Source of the DNA: Flavobacterium sp. 270 | GTDB taxonomy: Bacteria; Bacteroidota; Bacteroidia; Flavobacteriales; Flavobacteriaceae | DNA: 64,000 nucleotides | Assembly: GCF_004368785.1 (NCBI RefSeq) | Contig: NZ_SODM01000003.1 | Location: 62,001-126,000 of the forward strand | Direction of reading: 5' to 3' | Shown: one piece after another, positions 18,316-26,708 of the stretch | Layout: every line of letters begins with the position of its first letter | Numbering within the stretch: the first letter of the stretch is position 1 | The notes under the pieces: generated by a model | Seen by the model: the letters and a program-made list of their open reading frames with translations, nothing else | The model's database searches: none | Told to the model about the DNA's origin: nothing | Position numbers and translations under genes: made by a program

Positions 18316-18358
18316 ACCAAAAAAAAAGTCTCCTTAACGAGAGACTTTTTCTTTGGTT
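18316..18358 (-). terminator. Terminator between DUF2795 gene and secA
   Basis: The core stem AAAAAGTCTC / GAGACTTTTT is extended by AACCAAA / TTTGGTT, with an 8-nt loop. It lies just after the stop codon of the DUF2795 gene on the minus strand and separates it from secA. Confidence 0.78.
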
Positions 18359-18364
18359 TATTTT

Positions 18365-18586
18365 TTAATATTCATCCTCATTCCAAAGATAATCTTCGTC
18401 CGTTGGATAATCAGGCCAAATTTCTTCCATTGATTCATATATCTCGCCTTCATCTTCGATAGACTGAAGGTTTTCTACTACTTCTAATGGAGCACCAGCT
18501 CTAATAGCGTAGTCTATAAGTTCGTCTTTGTTAGCAGGCCATGGCGCATCACTTAAATAAGATGCTAATTCTAATGTCCAATACAT
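18365..18586 (-). CDS. DUF2795 small acidic protein
   Basis: The 73-residue protein reads MYWTLELASYLSDAPWPANK, then KDELIDYAIRAGAP and ENLQSIEDEGE, and ends in an acidic tail (WPDYPTDEDYLWNEDEY). This is the DUF2795 pattern, widespread and highly conserved in Bacteroidota with no known function. It has its own -7 box TATTTTTG (18608-18615) and its own terminator, so it is a separate transcription unit in front of secA. Confidence 0.88.
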   Translation of the reverse strand: MYWTLELASYLSDAPWPANKDELIDYAIRAGAPLEVVENLQSIEDEGEIYESMEEIWPDYPTDEDYLWNEDEY

Positions 18587-18607
18587 CTGTTATCTGTTTA
18601 GTTTGTG

Positions 18608-18615
18608 CAAAAATA
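18608..18615 (-). promoter_or_regulatory. -7 box of the DUF2795 gene
   Basis: Minus-strand TATTTTTG, an exact TAnnTTTG match, lies 21 bases upstream of the ATG. Confidence 0.55.
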
Positions 18616-18680
18616 AATTTTTTACTGAAAAAGACAAGTAAATTTTGATTTATTTTAATAAAATTTAAGAACGTCTCTTG

Positions 18681-18807
18681 TTAAATTCCAAAAATCAAAT
18701 TCCAAATTCCAAAAATGGACTGTAAAATTTCAAATTTTATAATTTCAAAATCCCAAAAAGGGTTTTGTTTTTGTTAGAATTTTGGATTTCAAAAAATTGG
18801 AATTTAA
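18681..18807. repeat. Inverted/tandem repeat of AAATTCCAAA words
   Basis: The left side has three near-tandem AAATTCCAAA words (18681-18716). The right side has the complement, TTTGGATTT and ATTGGAATTTAA (18780-18807). A smaller CCCAAAAAGGG hairpin lies between. It fills the gap between the DUF2795 and adenosyltransferase genes. Confidence 0.65.
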
Positions 18808-18814
18808 AGAAAAT

Positions 18815-19384
18815 TTATTTCCTCGGAATCCATTTTACTTCCTCCGCTTTTAGGTCAGACGACAACTTCCGTGCCAAGACAAAAAGGTAGTCAGAAAGTC
18901 GGTTTAAATACTGAATTGCGATTTCGGGAACATGTTCATTATGACTTAAATGTACTGCCAATCGTTCGGCGCGACGGCAAACACAGCGCGCAATGTGACA
19001 ATATGACACAGTTTGATGTCCTCCTGGTAAAACAAAATGAGTCATTTGCGGAAGGCTATCTTCCATTGTGTCAATTTCATTTTCTAATAATTCGATATCA
19101 GAATCAATAATTCCAAGATTTTTTAACCGAAGTTTTCCATTTTTTAGAACTTCTTTTTCTTGTGGAGTTGCCAAAATGGCGCCAACGGTAAATAATCGGT
19201 CTTGAATTTCTATTAAAACAGCTTTATAATGATAATTAATTTCCTGATCGCGAATAAGGCCTATATAAGAGTTAAGTTCATCAACAGTTCCATAACTGTC
19301 GATTCTAATATGATCTTTAGGAACTCGGGTACCGCCAAAAAGAGCTGTTGTTCCTTTGTCTCCTGTTTTTGTATATACTTTCAT
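18815..19384 (-). CDS. Cob(I)yrinic acid a,c-diamide/cobalamin adenosyltransferase, PduO type
   Basis: PduO-type enzymes transfer adenosyl from ATP to cob(I)alamin. The 189-residue protein begins KVYTKTGDKGTTALFGGTRV (the ATP-binding TKTGD-G-T segment), has DSYGTVDELNSYIG, and later FVLPGG plus HIARCVCRRAER and LNRLSDYLFVLAR. All are family hallmarks of a trimeric four-helix bundle. There are no other cobalamin genes nearby, so it probably serves B12-dependent enzymes encoded elsewhere. Confidence 0.93.
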   Translation of the reverse strand: MKVYTKTGDKGTTALFGGTRVPKDHIRIDSYGTVDELNSYIGLIRDQEINYHYKAVLIEIQDRLFTVGAILATPQEKEVLKNGKLRLKNLGIIDSDIELLENEIDTMEDSLPQMTHFVLPGGHQTVSYCHIARCVCRRAERLAVHLSHNEHVPEIAIQYLNRLSDYLFVLARKLSSDLKAEEVKWIPRK

Positions 19385-19437
19385 TTTTTTTGAGGTGCTA
19401 AAGTTCTAAGTTGCAAAGGGATTAAGTTTTTTAGATT

Positions 19438-20124
19438 TTAATTAATAATTATTCCATTTCGATCTATCCTTTTTAGTTCCATTTCTGCACTAAAAAAATA
19501 ATCCATAGTAATTGGCTTTTCTAAAAGCTGCCATTCCGAATTTTCTGGTAAATGTTCTAAAATAAAATCTTCAGGATTGTCTAACAAGTAACGTAAGCAT
19601 AATTGTTTTTCAAAGATTAATTTTCCATTTGAATTCTCAAAACATTCTCCTGCGCCCCAGGTTGCATCTATAAATTCCCACTTGTCATAGATTTTAACAG
19701 CGTTCCATGCATGATTTGTCTTATCTAAATATTCTCCGTTGTATTTGTACCCTTTTGAATAACCATTTATGACTTCACATTTTATTCTTAAATTATCGCA
19801 GATCTCTTTAAATAAAATAGAGTAACCTGAGCAAACAGATTTTTTATTTAAAAAAGTTGTTTCTGCAGTGACATCGTTTATAGTATTGTTTTGAAATGCC
19901 TCAGTATCATATTCAATATTTAATGCTATCCAATAATATATTAATTGTACAAGTTCTTTTTTTGTTTTTGCTCCTTTTGCAAGATACTTGCTTAATGCAG
20001 GAATGTTTTTGGTTTGGGATTCTGGTGTTTTTTCTGCATATTGAATTAATCTGTAAAACGTTTTATTTTGAGCGTTAAATGAAATGGTAAAAAATAAAAT
20101 AAAAAAGCAACTGATTTTTTTCAT
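19438..20124 (-). CDS. Exported transglutaminase-like protein
   Basis: A signal peptide (MKKISCFFILFFTISFNAQ) leads into a transglutaminase/protease-like fold. The catalytic triad is readable: Cys98 in KSVCSGYSILF, His138 in NHAWNAV and Asp153 in FIDATWGAG. At 228 residues it contains little beyond this domain. Such Bacteroidota proteins are usually peptidases or cyclase-like enzymes rather than true cross-linkers; substrate unknown. It stands alone between the adenosyltransferase and the ABC ATPase genes. Confidence 0.85.
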   Translation of the reverse strand: MKKISCFFILFFTISFNAQNKTFYRLIQYAEKTPESQTKNIPALSKYLAKGAKTKKELVQLIYYWIALNIEYDTEAFQNNTINDVTAETTFLNKKSVCSGYSILFKEICDNLRIKCEVINGYSKGYKYNGEYLDKTNHAWNAVKIYDKWEFIDATWGAGECFENSNGKLIFEKQLCLRYLLDNPEDFILEHLPENSEWQLLEKPITMDYFFSAEMELKRIDRNGIIIN

Positions 20125-20171
20125 TTTTAATTAATGTTTTAAAGCAAAATAAATAATCTAAATCTCTACAA

Positions 20172-20858
20172 TCACTTCGTTGTATCGCTTTCGATCAAAC
20201 CGTCACGTAGACGGATTATACGGTGTGCATAAGCAGCAATATCTTCTTCGTGAGTTACTAGAATAACAGTGTTTCCTTGTGCATGAATGTCTCCGAAAAG
20301 TTTCATGATTTCTACAGAAGTTTTACTGTCTAAGTTTCCTGTAGGTTCATCGGCGAGAATAATAGAAGGTTTATTGACCAAAGCGCGGGCAATGGCAACA
20401 CGCTGACGTTGTCCTCCAGAAAGCTGATTGGGCTGATGGTCCATCCTATCGGATAGATTTACCTGTTTCAAAACTTCTGTTGCACGTGCCACTCGTTCAG
20501 ATTTAGAATGTCCGGCATAAATCATAGGTAAAGCCACATTATCTAAAGCTGTTGTTCTTGGCAAAAGATTAAATGTCTGAAAAACGAAACCAATTTCTTT
20601 ATTTCTAATTTCGGCCAATTCATCATCACGCATTTGGCTGACATCTTTTCCGTTTAAAACATAACGTCCAGAAGTAGGAGTGTCGAGACAGCCAAGCAGA
20701 TTCATTAAAGTAGATTTTCCAGATCCAGACGGTCCCATTAAAGCAACATATTCGCCTTTTTCTATTTTTAAATCAATTCCTTTTAAAACATATACAATCT
20801 CGTTGCCCAGAACAAAATCTCGTTTTATGTCTGTTATTTTAATTAATGGTTCTGCCAT
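20172..20858 (-). CDS. ABC transporter ATP-binding protein, LolD/MacB type
   Basis: The 228-residue ATPase has Walker [10 protein letters not shown] (42-50), Q-loop [10 protein letters not shown], signature LSGGQRQR, and Walker [13 protein letters not shown] followed by the H-loop VTHE. The pattern [16 protein letters not shown] and the subclass length fit MacB/LolD/FtsE-like exporters, which extract lipoproteins or extrude peptides and drugs. No permease gene is adjacent, so its partner must be elsewhere. Exact role not decidable. Confidence 0.9.
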   Translation of the reverse strand: MAEPLIKITDIKRDFVLGNEIVYVLKGIDLKIEKGEYVALMGPSGSGKSTLMNLLGCLDTPTSGRYVLNGKDVSQMRDDELAEIRNKEIGFVFQTFNLLPRTTALDNVALPMIYAGHSKSERVARATEVLKQVNLSDRMDHQPNQLSGGQRQRVAIARALVNKPSIILADEPTGNLDSKTSVEIMKLFGDIHAQGNTVILVTHEEDIAAYAHRIIRLRDGLIESDTTK

Positions 20859-20883
20859 TTGCTTTTTACAATTTTGGATTTAA

Positions 20884-21148
20884 AAGTACGAAACACTTTT
20901 CAATAATTGGTAAGTAGTTTAGTTTTGAATTTTGTTACAAAAGGTCTACAAAATAAAAATTTAAAAGAATACGTTTTTAAAACAGAAAACTGTTATATCT
21001 TTTTTGATGTGTATTGTATAATTATCATTATTTTGTGTTTTTTACAGTTTTTAAATGTTTTTAATTTTAAAAACATGATAATAATGTAATTTATTTAGAT
21101 GATTGATTAAGTAAATTTGAATATCTAATAATTAAAAATATCAGAATT
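20884..21148. other. Intergenic A/T-rich region upstream of the DUF6565 gene
   Basis: No gene seen. It should hold divergent promoters for the ABC ATPase (minus; near-match TACTTTTA at about 20885-20892) and the DUF6565 lipoprotein (plus). Confidence 0.4.
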
Positions 21149-21808
21149 ATGAAAAACATACAAATTTTCGCAGGAATAGCATTAGTGGCTTTAGGTTTTA
21201 CATCGTGTAAAGATGAAAAGCAGGAAAATGCAAAAAAGACAATCGACTCTTATGTAACCTACGTCGATTCGGTTAAGAATGTTAAAGCAGATGATCTAAA
21301 AGCAAATTGGAAAGACGTTGATGCTGAATATAACAGAAGAGCAGAAAATGCTCAGTTAGCATTAGCGGATCTTAAAGATAATACTGCTGAGACTGAAAAA
21401 ATAAATACAAGTAAAACGAAATACGAAGAATTTAAGAATGAAATGACCACCGTTTTTGCCCCACCAGCACCAAGTCCTAAACAACAATTGCGTAATGCGT
21501 TATTTGGAGAAGGAAAAATTGGTGATGATATGAGTTTTGCATGGGTAAACGCTCAAAATATTCATAGTGTTTACCAACAATTTGTACATACAGTTGAAAA
21601 TAACAAAGACAGTTATTCTCGTGAAGACTGGGATGAAATTAAATTGATGTACGAAGCACTTGACAGCCGTAAAAATACAGTTGAAAAAGAAGGTCTTACA
21701 TCTGAAGATAATAGAAAAATTGCAGGTTTAAAAATCAAATTTGCTCCAATGTATACTGTAAACAGAATGGGAGCTAAGTCTGAAGAAAATAAAGAAGCTA
21801 AAAAATAA
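21149..21808 (+). CDS. DUF6565-like lipoprotein
   Basis: A lipoprotein signal (LVALGFTSC, Cys20) precedes a 200-residue, highly charged, helix-rich protein with two similar helical halves (~25-100 and ~120-205), Lys at the end and no transmembrane part. The KDEK... start of the mature part and the DSVKNVKADDLKANWKDVD pattern fit DUF6565, a flavobacterial lipoprotein family of unknown function. It is followed by its own terminator. Confidence 0.7.
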   Translation: MKNIQIFAGIALVALGFTSCKDEKQENAKKTIDSYVTYVDSVKNVKADDLKANWKDVDAEYNRRAENAQLALADLKDNTAETEKINTSKTKYEEFKNEMTTVFAPPAPSPKQQLRNALFGEGKIGDDMSFAWVNAQNIHSVYQQFVHTVENNKDSYSREDWDEIKLMYEALDSRKNTVEKEGLTSEDNRKIAGLKIKFAPMYTVNRMGAKSEENKEAKK

Positions 21809-21842
21809 TTTCAGCTTAAAAAATAAAAAAATTGTAGAAGAG

Positions 21843-21873
21843 ATGGCAATCAGAAATGGTTGCCATTTTTTTA
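21843..21873 (+). terminator. Terminator of the DUF6565 gene
   Basis: A stem ATGGCAA / TTGCCAT (21843-21849, 21860-21866) is followed by a run of T. Confidence 0.75.
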
Positions 21874-22662
21874 TGCTCTAATAATAAAATGTTCTTTTTC
21901 CTGTTCGCGTCTAAAGAAAACAAATCCCCATTGAAAAGTATCAATCGTTACTTTTACTTTTGGATGAGTTTTAATGATTTGCCAGGCTTCTTCCATTTCT
22001 AAAGACCAATGAATATCATCAAAAATCCAAACAGAATCATTAGTAATTGTTGGCAATAAAAGTTCAAAATAAGCTAAAGTTGCTTTTTTAGAATGATTTC
22101 CATCGAAATAAATAAGATCAAAGTTTAAATTTTCAGGTTTTAGATCTGTCTTTAAATCTCTAAAATAAGTTTCAAATTCGGTTACAACTGTATTTACATT
22201 ATTATATTCAAAATTCTCTAATTGATTTTGAGCAACTGAACTTGTGTTTGGACAACCTTCTAAAGTAATTACTTTTGCTTTTGGATTTCCTAAAGCCAGG
22301 GCAGAAGTTGCTAAACCTAAAGAAGTTCCGATTTCTAAAATACTTTCTGGTTCAAAATAACGTACTACACGAAATAATAATTCAGCACGTTTTGGAGAAA
22401 TGCCGACAGTTTTAGCAATTTTAGATATTTGTCTGGTATTTGATTTGAAAACTCTTGAACCCGCTCCAAAATCTGTAACCTCAATAAAGTTTTTGTTTTC
22501 TAAAAGTGATTTTCGATATTTTTTTAAAATCGAATATTCTGGTTTTGACTTTTTATCGTAAAAACATTTTGTCAATAAATTAAATACAAATGGAGAATGA
22601 ACGGCGTGTTCGTTCTTAGAATGCCAGAGGAATTTTAGATATGACGATATAATATGTAGCAT
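21871..22662 (-). CDS. Class I SAM-dependent methyltransferase (Methyltransf_24-like)
   Basis: The 263-residue protein has a Rossmann-type SAM site, SILEIGTSLGLATSALALG, followed by VITLEGCPN (motif II acid), DLIYFDGNH (motif IV) and WIFDDIHWS. This is the O-methyltransferase-like arrangement, with YFDGNH and DDIHW coordinating metal. The N-terminal 90 residues (HSKNEHAVHSPFVFNL) are family-specific. The substrate is unknown. Confidence 0.85.
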   Translation of the reverse strand: MLHIISSYLKFLWHSKNEHAVHSPFVFNLLTKCFYDKKSKPEYSILKKYRKSLLENKNFIEVTDFGAGSRVFKSNTRQISKIAKTVGISPKRAELLFRVVRYFEPESILEIGTSLGLATSALALGNPKAKVITLEGCPNTSSVAQNQLENFEYNNVNTVVTEFETYFRDLKTDLKPENLNFDLIYFDGNHSKKATLAYFELLLPTITNDSVWIFDDIHWSLEMEEAWQIIKTHPKVKVTIDTFQWGFVFFRREQEKEHFIIRA

Positions 22663-22678
22663 TTTTTTATTTTTTCAT

Positions 22679-22769
22679 TTTGTCATTGCGAGGAACGAAG
22701 CAATCTCACTAACACTTTCATGCAACTTTGATTTGCAAATGAGATTGCTTCGTTCCTCGCAATGACAAA
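22679..22769. repeat. Perfect 30-bp inverted repeat of the GTCATTGCGAGG type
   Basis: The left arm 22679-22708 (starting TTTGTCATTGCGAGG) and right arm 22740-22769 are exact complements over 30 bases around a 31-base loop. GTCATTGCGAGGAACGAAGC is a dispersed repeat known from unrelated bacteria. It is GC-richer than its surroundings. There is no open frame inside, so this is not a transposon. Confidence 0.92.
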
Positions 22770-22809
22770 CTAAACTTTTGACTAATGTTTAAAATCTCAA
22801 TTCTAAACT

Positions 22810-22830
22810 TGAAACCTGAAACCTGAAACA
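22810..22830. repeat. GAAACCT tandem repeat
   Basis: TGAAACCTGAAACCTGAAAC is a three-fold heptamer array. The same word in reverse (GGTTTCAGGTTT) forms the terminator at 44917. Confidence 0.6.
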
Positions 22831-22852
22831 AAAAAACTGGAAACAAAAAATA

Positions 22853-24715
22853 TTATCCTTCAATTTTAGCCGAAAGCTCAAACCAACGTTCTTCTTTCTG
22901 ATCTATTTTATTGATGATGTTTTGTAATTCGTTTGCTTTTTTCTCTATATCAGCGTCTGCAACTTTTCCGTCAGAGAATAATTGTTCGATTTTAGTTTTA
23001 TCGATTTCTAAATCTTTAATTTCTCTTTCCAGTTTTTGATATTCTTTTTGTTCGTTGAAAGTTAGATTTCCAGTCGGATTATTTTGTTTCCAATCTTTCT
23101 TTTCGGCTTTGTTTTCTTCCTTTTGGGCAACATCGGCACTGTCTTCATAAGCTCTGAAATCAGAATAATTTCCTGGGAAATTTTCGATTTCACCTTTTCC
23201 TCTAAAGATAAATAAATGATCGACAATTTTATCCATGAAATATCTGTCGTGAGAAACTACCAATAGGCATCCTGGATAATCTAAAAGAAAACTTTCCAAA
23301 ACGTTTAATGTAACGATATCTAAATCGTTTGTTGGCTCATCGAGAATCAAAAAGTTAGGATTCTGAATCAAAACGGTACATAAATACAAACGTTTTAATT
23401 CTCCACCGCTCAATTTCTCTACATAATCATATTGTTTTTTAGCATCAAAAAGAAAACGTTCTAACAATTGTGAAGCCGAAATCATTCTACCTTTTGCAAG
23501 TGGAATAAATTCGCCGTATTCTTTGATAATATCAATAACACGCTGACCCGGTTTCGGATTGATTCCGCTTTGCGTATAATATCCAATTTTAATTGTATCA
23601 CCTTTTACAACACGACCACTATCAAGGGGAAGTGTTCCGGTAAGAAGATTTAAGAAAGTTGATTTTCCAGTTCCGTTTTTACCAATAATTCCGATACGCT
23701 CACCACGCTGAAAATCAAAACTGAAATTATCAAGAATAACGTGATCTTTAAACTTTTTAGAAATTTTGTGAAGCTCAATAATCTTGCTTCCCATACGTTC
23801 CATATTGATTTCAAGCTCAACTTTATTTTCTTTTCTTCGGCTTTGCGCTTTTTCTTTAATTAGATAAAAATCATCCTGACGCGATTTAGATTTTGTCGTT
23901 CTCGCTTTTGGCTGACGGCGCATCCATTCCAATTCTTTTACAAATAAGTTTTTAGCTTTGTCAACGCTGGCATTTTCAGAAGTAATTCTTTCTTCTTTTT
24001 TCTCTAAGTAATAAGAATAATTTCCTTTGTATTGGTATAATTTTCCGTTGTCAAGTTCAATGATTTCGTTACAAACACGCTCCAAAAAGAAACGGTCGTG
24101 CGTTACCATAAACAACGTAATATTTTCTTTGGCAAAATAACTTTCAAGCCATTCGATCATTTCAAGATCTAAGTGGTTGGTTGGCTCATCCAAAATCAAT
24201 AAATCAGGGCGGTTAATCAAAATGATAGCCAACGAAAGACGTTTCTTTTGCCCTCCCGAAAGATTTTTTACTTTAAGTTTAAAATCTTCCAGTTTTAATT
24301 TAAATAAAATCTGTTTGTATTGCGTTTCAAAATCCCACGCATTATGCTGATCCATTCCGTCAAAAGCTTTTTGATAGGCTTCTTCATCATCAGGATTTTC
24401 TAATGCTTTTTCGTAGGCTTCGATCACTTTAAGTGTTTCATTATCTGAAGCGAAAATACTTTCTTCAATCGTCAATTCATCCTGAAGATTATTGTCTTGC
24501 GAAAGAAAAGCCATTTTAATTCCTTTTCTCAAAACAACCTGACCTGTATCTGGTTCGTCCAATCCATTAATAATGCTCATAATGGTTGTTTTACCAGAAC
24601 CATTTTTGGCAATAAAAGCAATTTTTTGGTCTTTATTGATTCCGAAAGAGATGTTGTCAAATAAGGTTCTTTCCCCAAACGACTTCGATATATTTTCTAC
24701 AGATAAGTAATTCAC
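22853..24715 (-). CDS. ABC-F family ATPase (Uup-like)
   Basis: Two ABC domains lie in one 620-residue chain without membrane spans: Walker A KNGSGKTT and KNGTGKST, signatures LSGGQKKR and LSGGELKR, Walker B LLILDEPTNHLDL and FLILDEPTNDLDI. The inter-domain linker is the long charged P-site tRNA interaction motif (around RRQPKARTTKSKSRQDDF). A C-terminal coiled coil (~550-615) is as in Uup. ABC-F proteins act on the ribosome or DNA rather than in transport. The start codon is GTG at 24715. A -7 box lies upstream. Confidence 0.93.
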   Translation of the reverse strand: MNYLSVENISKSFGERTLFDNISFGINKDQKIAFIAKNGSGKTTIMSIINGLDEPDTGQVVLRKGIKMAFLSQDNNLQDELTIEESIFASDNETLKVIEAYEKALENPDDEEAYQKAFDGMDQHNAWDFETQYKQILFKLKLEDFKLKVKNLSGGQKKRLSLAIILINRPDLLILDEPTNHLDLEMIEWLESYFAKENITLFMVTHDRFFLERVCNEIIELDNGKLYQYKGNYSYYLEKKEERITSENASVDKAKNLFVKELEWMRRQPKARTTKSKSRQDDFYLIKEKAQSRRKENKVELEINMERMGSKIIELHKISKKFKDHVILDNFSFDFQRGERIGIIGKNGTGKSTFLNLLTGTLPLDSGRVVKGDTIKIGYYTQSGINPKPGQRVIDIIKEYGEFIPLAKGRMISASQLLERFLFDAKKQYDYVEKLSGGELKRLYLCTVLIQNPNFLILDEPTNDLDIVTLNVLESFLLDYPGCLLVVSHDRYFMDKIVDHLFIFRGKGEIENFPGNYSDFRAYEDSADVAQKEENKAEKKDWKQNNPTGNLTFNEQKEYQKLEREIKDLEIDKTKIEQLFSDGKVADADIEKKANELQNIINKIDQKEERWFELSAKIEG

Positions 24716-24740
24716 TTTGTAATTATGAGTTATAAATTAT

Positions 24741-24770
24741 AAGTTATGAATGTTTTAGAAAACATAACTT
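24741..24770. repeat. Short inverted repeat AAGTTATG/CATAACTT
   Basis: AAGTTATG (24741-24748) and CATAACTT (24763-24770) lie in the ABC-F leader, next to the words ATGAGTTATAAATTATAAG. In the mRNA this would form a hairpin ahead of the GTG start. Confidence 0.5.
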
Positions 24771-24775
24771 TTTTG

Positions 24776-24783
24776 CAAAAGTA
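24776..24783 (-). promoter_or_regulatory. -7 box of the ABC-F gene
   Basis: Minus-strand TACTTTTG, an exact match, lies about 60 bases upstream of the GTG start. Confidence 0.5.
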
Positions 24784-24807
24784 AACTATTATCTCGCGAT
24801 TTGCGAA

Positions 24808-25773
24808 TTATTTATGGAGATAGGAATTTAATACAGAACTTAAATCTAAATAATGAATTTGCTGTGGAATATTTAAAATTGGTTTTCTAACTAAACTTTC
24901 ATTTGTTAAATAATAATGCAATCCATCTTTAGTAGCAATGCCTTCAATTTGATGAAATGGAAGTTTGAGATTTATTTTTCGTTTATTTCCAGTCGAAAAA
25001 TTATGATCTTTAAAATCATATAAAAGATATAAAAATGTTTTTCCAGTTTTAGAATAACCGCAAAGTACAATTAGCTTCTTTGTTTCTAAATAAGTTGCAC
25101 CAGTTACTAGTCCTTCAGTATTAATGGTTTCTTTATATTGGGCAATATGTTTTCCGGGTATATTTGGTAAAACATAAATATTTGTTTTAGAAGAACTCCA
25201 TTGTTTCGAAAATAAATAAATACTGTCTTTTGTAGTAATAAAAGCTTCACAATCAAAATTTGTCGTGTTTCCCTTTTGAGGATTAAAATTAGTTTGGTCA
25301 GAATATGAGAATGAAATGGTATTAATAATAGGATTTCCATTTAAGAAATCTCTTTTGTCAATTTTTAGAATATGTAAATCAGTCCGGTTTCCTTGATAAT
25401 TATTTCCGAAATCTCCAATGTATAAATGTGTACTGTCTTGTGAAATTTCTTCCCAGTCATGATTGATTACTTTGTCTAGTTTGATTTTTTTTCGAATTTT
25501 TCCTAAAGAATCTAAGCCGTAAAGCGTTGTATCGTGATCGTCATTGTGTGTCCATAATAAATTATCGAAAGCAATTAGTCCCGAAGTTTCTTTAATAGAA
25601 TCGCTTAATCTAATCGAATGTTGAGGTCTTACCTTTAGATTTTCGTATAAACAACTGCCGTTATTTTCTATACTTTCTGAATTGTAATTTTTTGCAAGTG
25701 AATCTGTGCAACCAGAAATTTGAGCATGAATAGTTATTGTGTATATAAAGAAAAAAAAGAGTAGTTTTTTCAT
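24808..25773 (-). CDS. Exported beta-propeller-like protein with an N-terminal Cys motif
   Basis: A signal peptide (MKKLLFFFFIYTITIHAQ) is followed by GCTDSLAKNYNSESIENNGS then CLYE, the CTD..A.NYN...GSC.Y motif common in secreted Bacteroidota proteins. The rest (~45-321) is beta-rich and repetitive, with phrases such as SGLIAFDNLLWTHNDDHD, LYIGDFGNN and IEGIATKDGLHYYLTNES that suggest propeller blades. I know of no catalytic motif. There is no T9SS C-terminal domain. Function unknown. Confidence 0.7.
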   Translation of the reverse strand: MKKLLFFFFIYTITIHAQISGCTDSLAKNYNSESIENNGSCLYENLKVRPQHSIRLSDSIKETSGLIAFDNLLWTHNDDHDTTLYGLDSLGKIRKKIKLDKVINHDWEEISQDSTHLYIGDFGNNYQGNRTDLHILKIDKRDFLNGNPIINTISFSYSDQTNFNPQKGNTTNFDCEAFITTKDSIYLFSKQWSSSKTNIYVLPNIPGKHIAQYKETINTEGLVTGATYLETKKLIVLCGYSKTGKTFLYLLYDFKDHNFSTGNKRKINLKLPFHQIEGIATKDGLHYYLTNESLVRKPILNIPQQIHYLDLSSVLNSYLHK

Positions 25774-26228
25774 TGTAATATATTACCTTTTCGCCCCCAA
25801 ATCTAAGATTTTAAAATAGAATCAGTGTTAAATATTTAAAACTTAATATGCCTGTATATAAGTTTTAACGTTATCTAATGCAATATTTTTACAAGATACC
25901 GTTTTTAATGCTTTGTATTATTTTTAAAAGTTAATTTAAAGTTTTTAAAGTATTACAATAAGACATTTCTGTAATATTGATTTTTTAAATTAATTATGAT
26001 ATGCTACTTTTGCAAAAAAAACAGTAAAAATTCTTTTGATTTTTAATATATGTAGTTGATTTTCAGTAAAATAAATCAATTGTTATTATTCTGTAACATT
26101 TTGTTGTAAAACCAACATTTTAAAGTATGATAATTGTGAATATATTTGCAGCAATTGTAGTTTCCTGATTCATTAATGTGAGTTAGAATAGCGAAGCTGT
26201 GTCTTAATAATAAGATTTTAGCAGAAAA
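25774..26228. other. Long A/T-rich region before the polysaccharide locus
   Basis: No gene. It carries a TACTTTTG -7 match at 26005-26012 (plus), with a TTG at 25977 that is a little too far for a normal -33 element. The rest is very A/T-rich. If this box starts the locus transcript, the leader runs over 200 bases to the pseudogene and 700 to the first intact gene. Confidence 0.4.
26005..26012 (+). promoter_or_regulatory. Candidate -7 box of the polysaccharide operon
   Basis: Exact TACTTTTG. The upstream TTG is 25 bases away, longer than the usual 17-23, so support is partial. Confidence 0.4.
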
Positions 26229-26658
26229 ATGAAAATAGGAATTACTTTTAGTGCTTTTTATTTGTTGCATGCAGGTCACATAAAAATGTTAGAAGAAGCA
26301 AAAGGCAATTTGATTATTTAATTGTTGGTCTCCAAATAAATCTCACATTAGATGGTCCCGAAAAAAAACATCCATTCAAACAGTTGTAAAAATATAATAT
26401 ATTACAACTTATAAGGATGTAAATTTCTAGATGAAATTTTTCCTTAATGTAACAGAACAAGATCTAGATGATATTTTGCGTTCTTTTAAAATTTATGTTT
26501 CCGTTCTAGGAGACGAATATAAAGACACAAATTTTACAGGAGGTGTTTATTGTGAAGAAAAAAGAATAGAATTGTATTACAATATACGTGATCATCGTTT
26601 TTTTAGTAGAGGATTGAGAAAAGAGATACCTGTAAAAGAATTTAACAGAGTGAAATAA
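26229..26658 (+). pseudogene. Decayed glycerol-3-phosphate cytidylyltransferase-like (TagD/RfaE-type) gene
   Basis: The start reads MKIGITFSAFYLLHAGHIKM then LEEAK, which is the nucleotidyltransferase motif with its HxGH signature (HAGH). The next frame reads QFDYLIVGLQINLTLDGPEK, then a stop. A further frame gives GCKFLDEIFP, and the last frame (from 26431) gives TEQDLDDILRSF, VLGDEYKDTNFTG, YYNIRDHRFFSRGLRKE, the normal C-terminal half with its R-x-S-S/R motif. At least three frame changes and one stop split the gene. It is a remnant, next to an intact CMP-sugar-type pathway. Confidence 0.82.
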
Positions 26659-26708
26659 TTAATTTGATTTGCTGGTATTTAGTAAATCAATGAAATATAA
26701 AAACAAAT

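Noticed and set aside
22679..22769. Insertion sequence with terminal inverted repeats
   Set aside because: Only 31 bases lie between the arms, so no transposase can be coded; it is a palindromic repeat.
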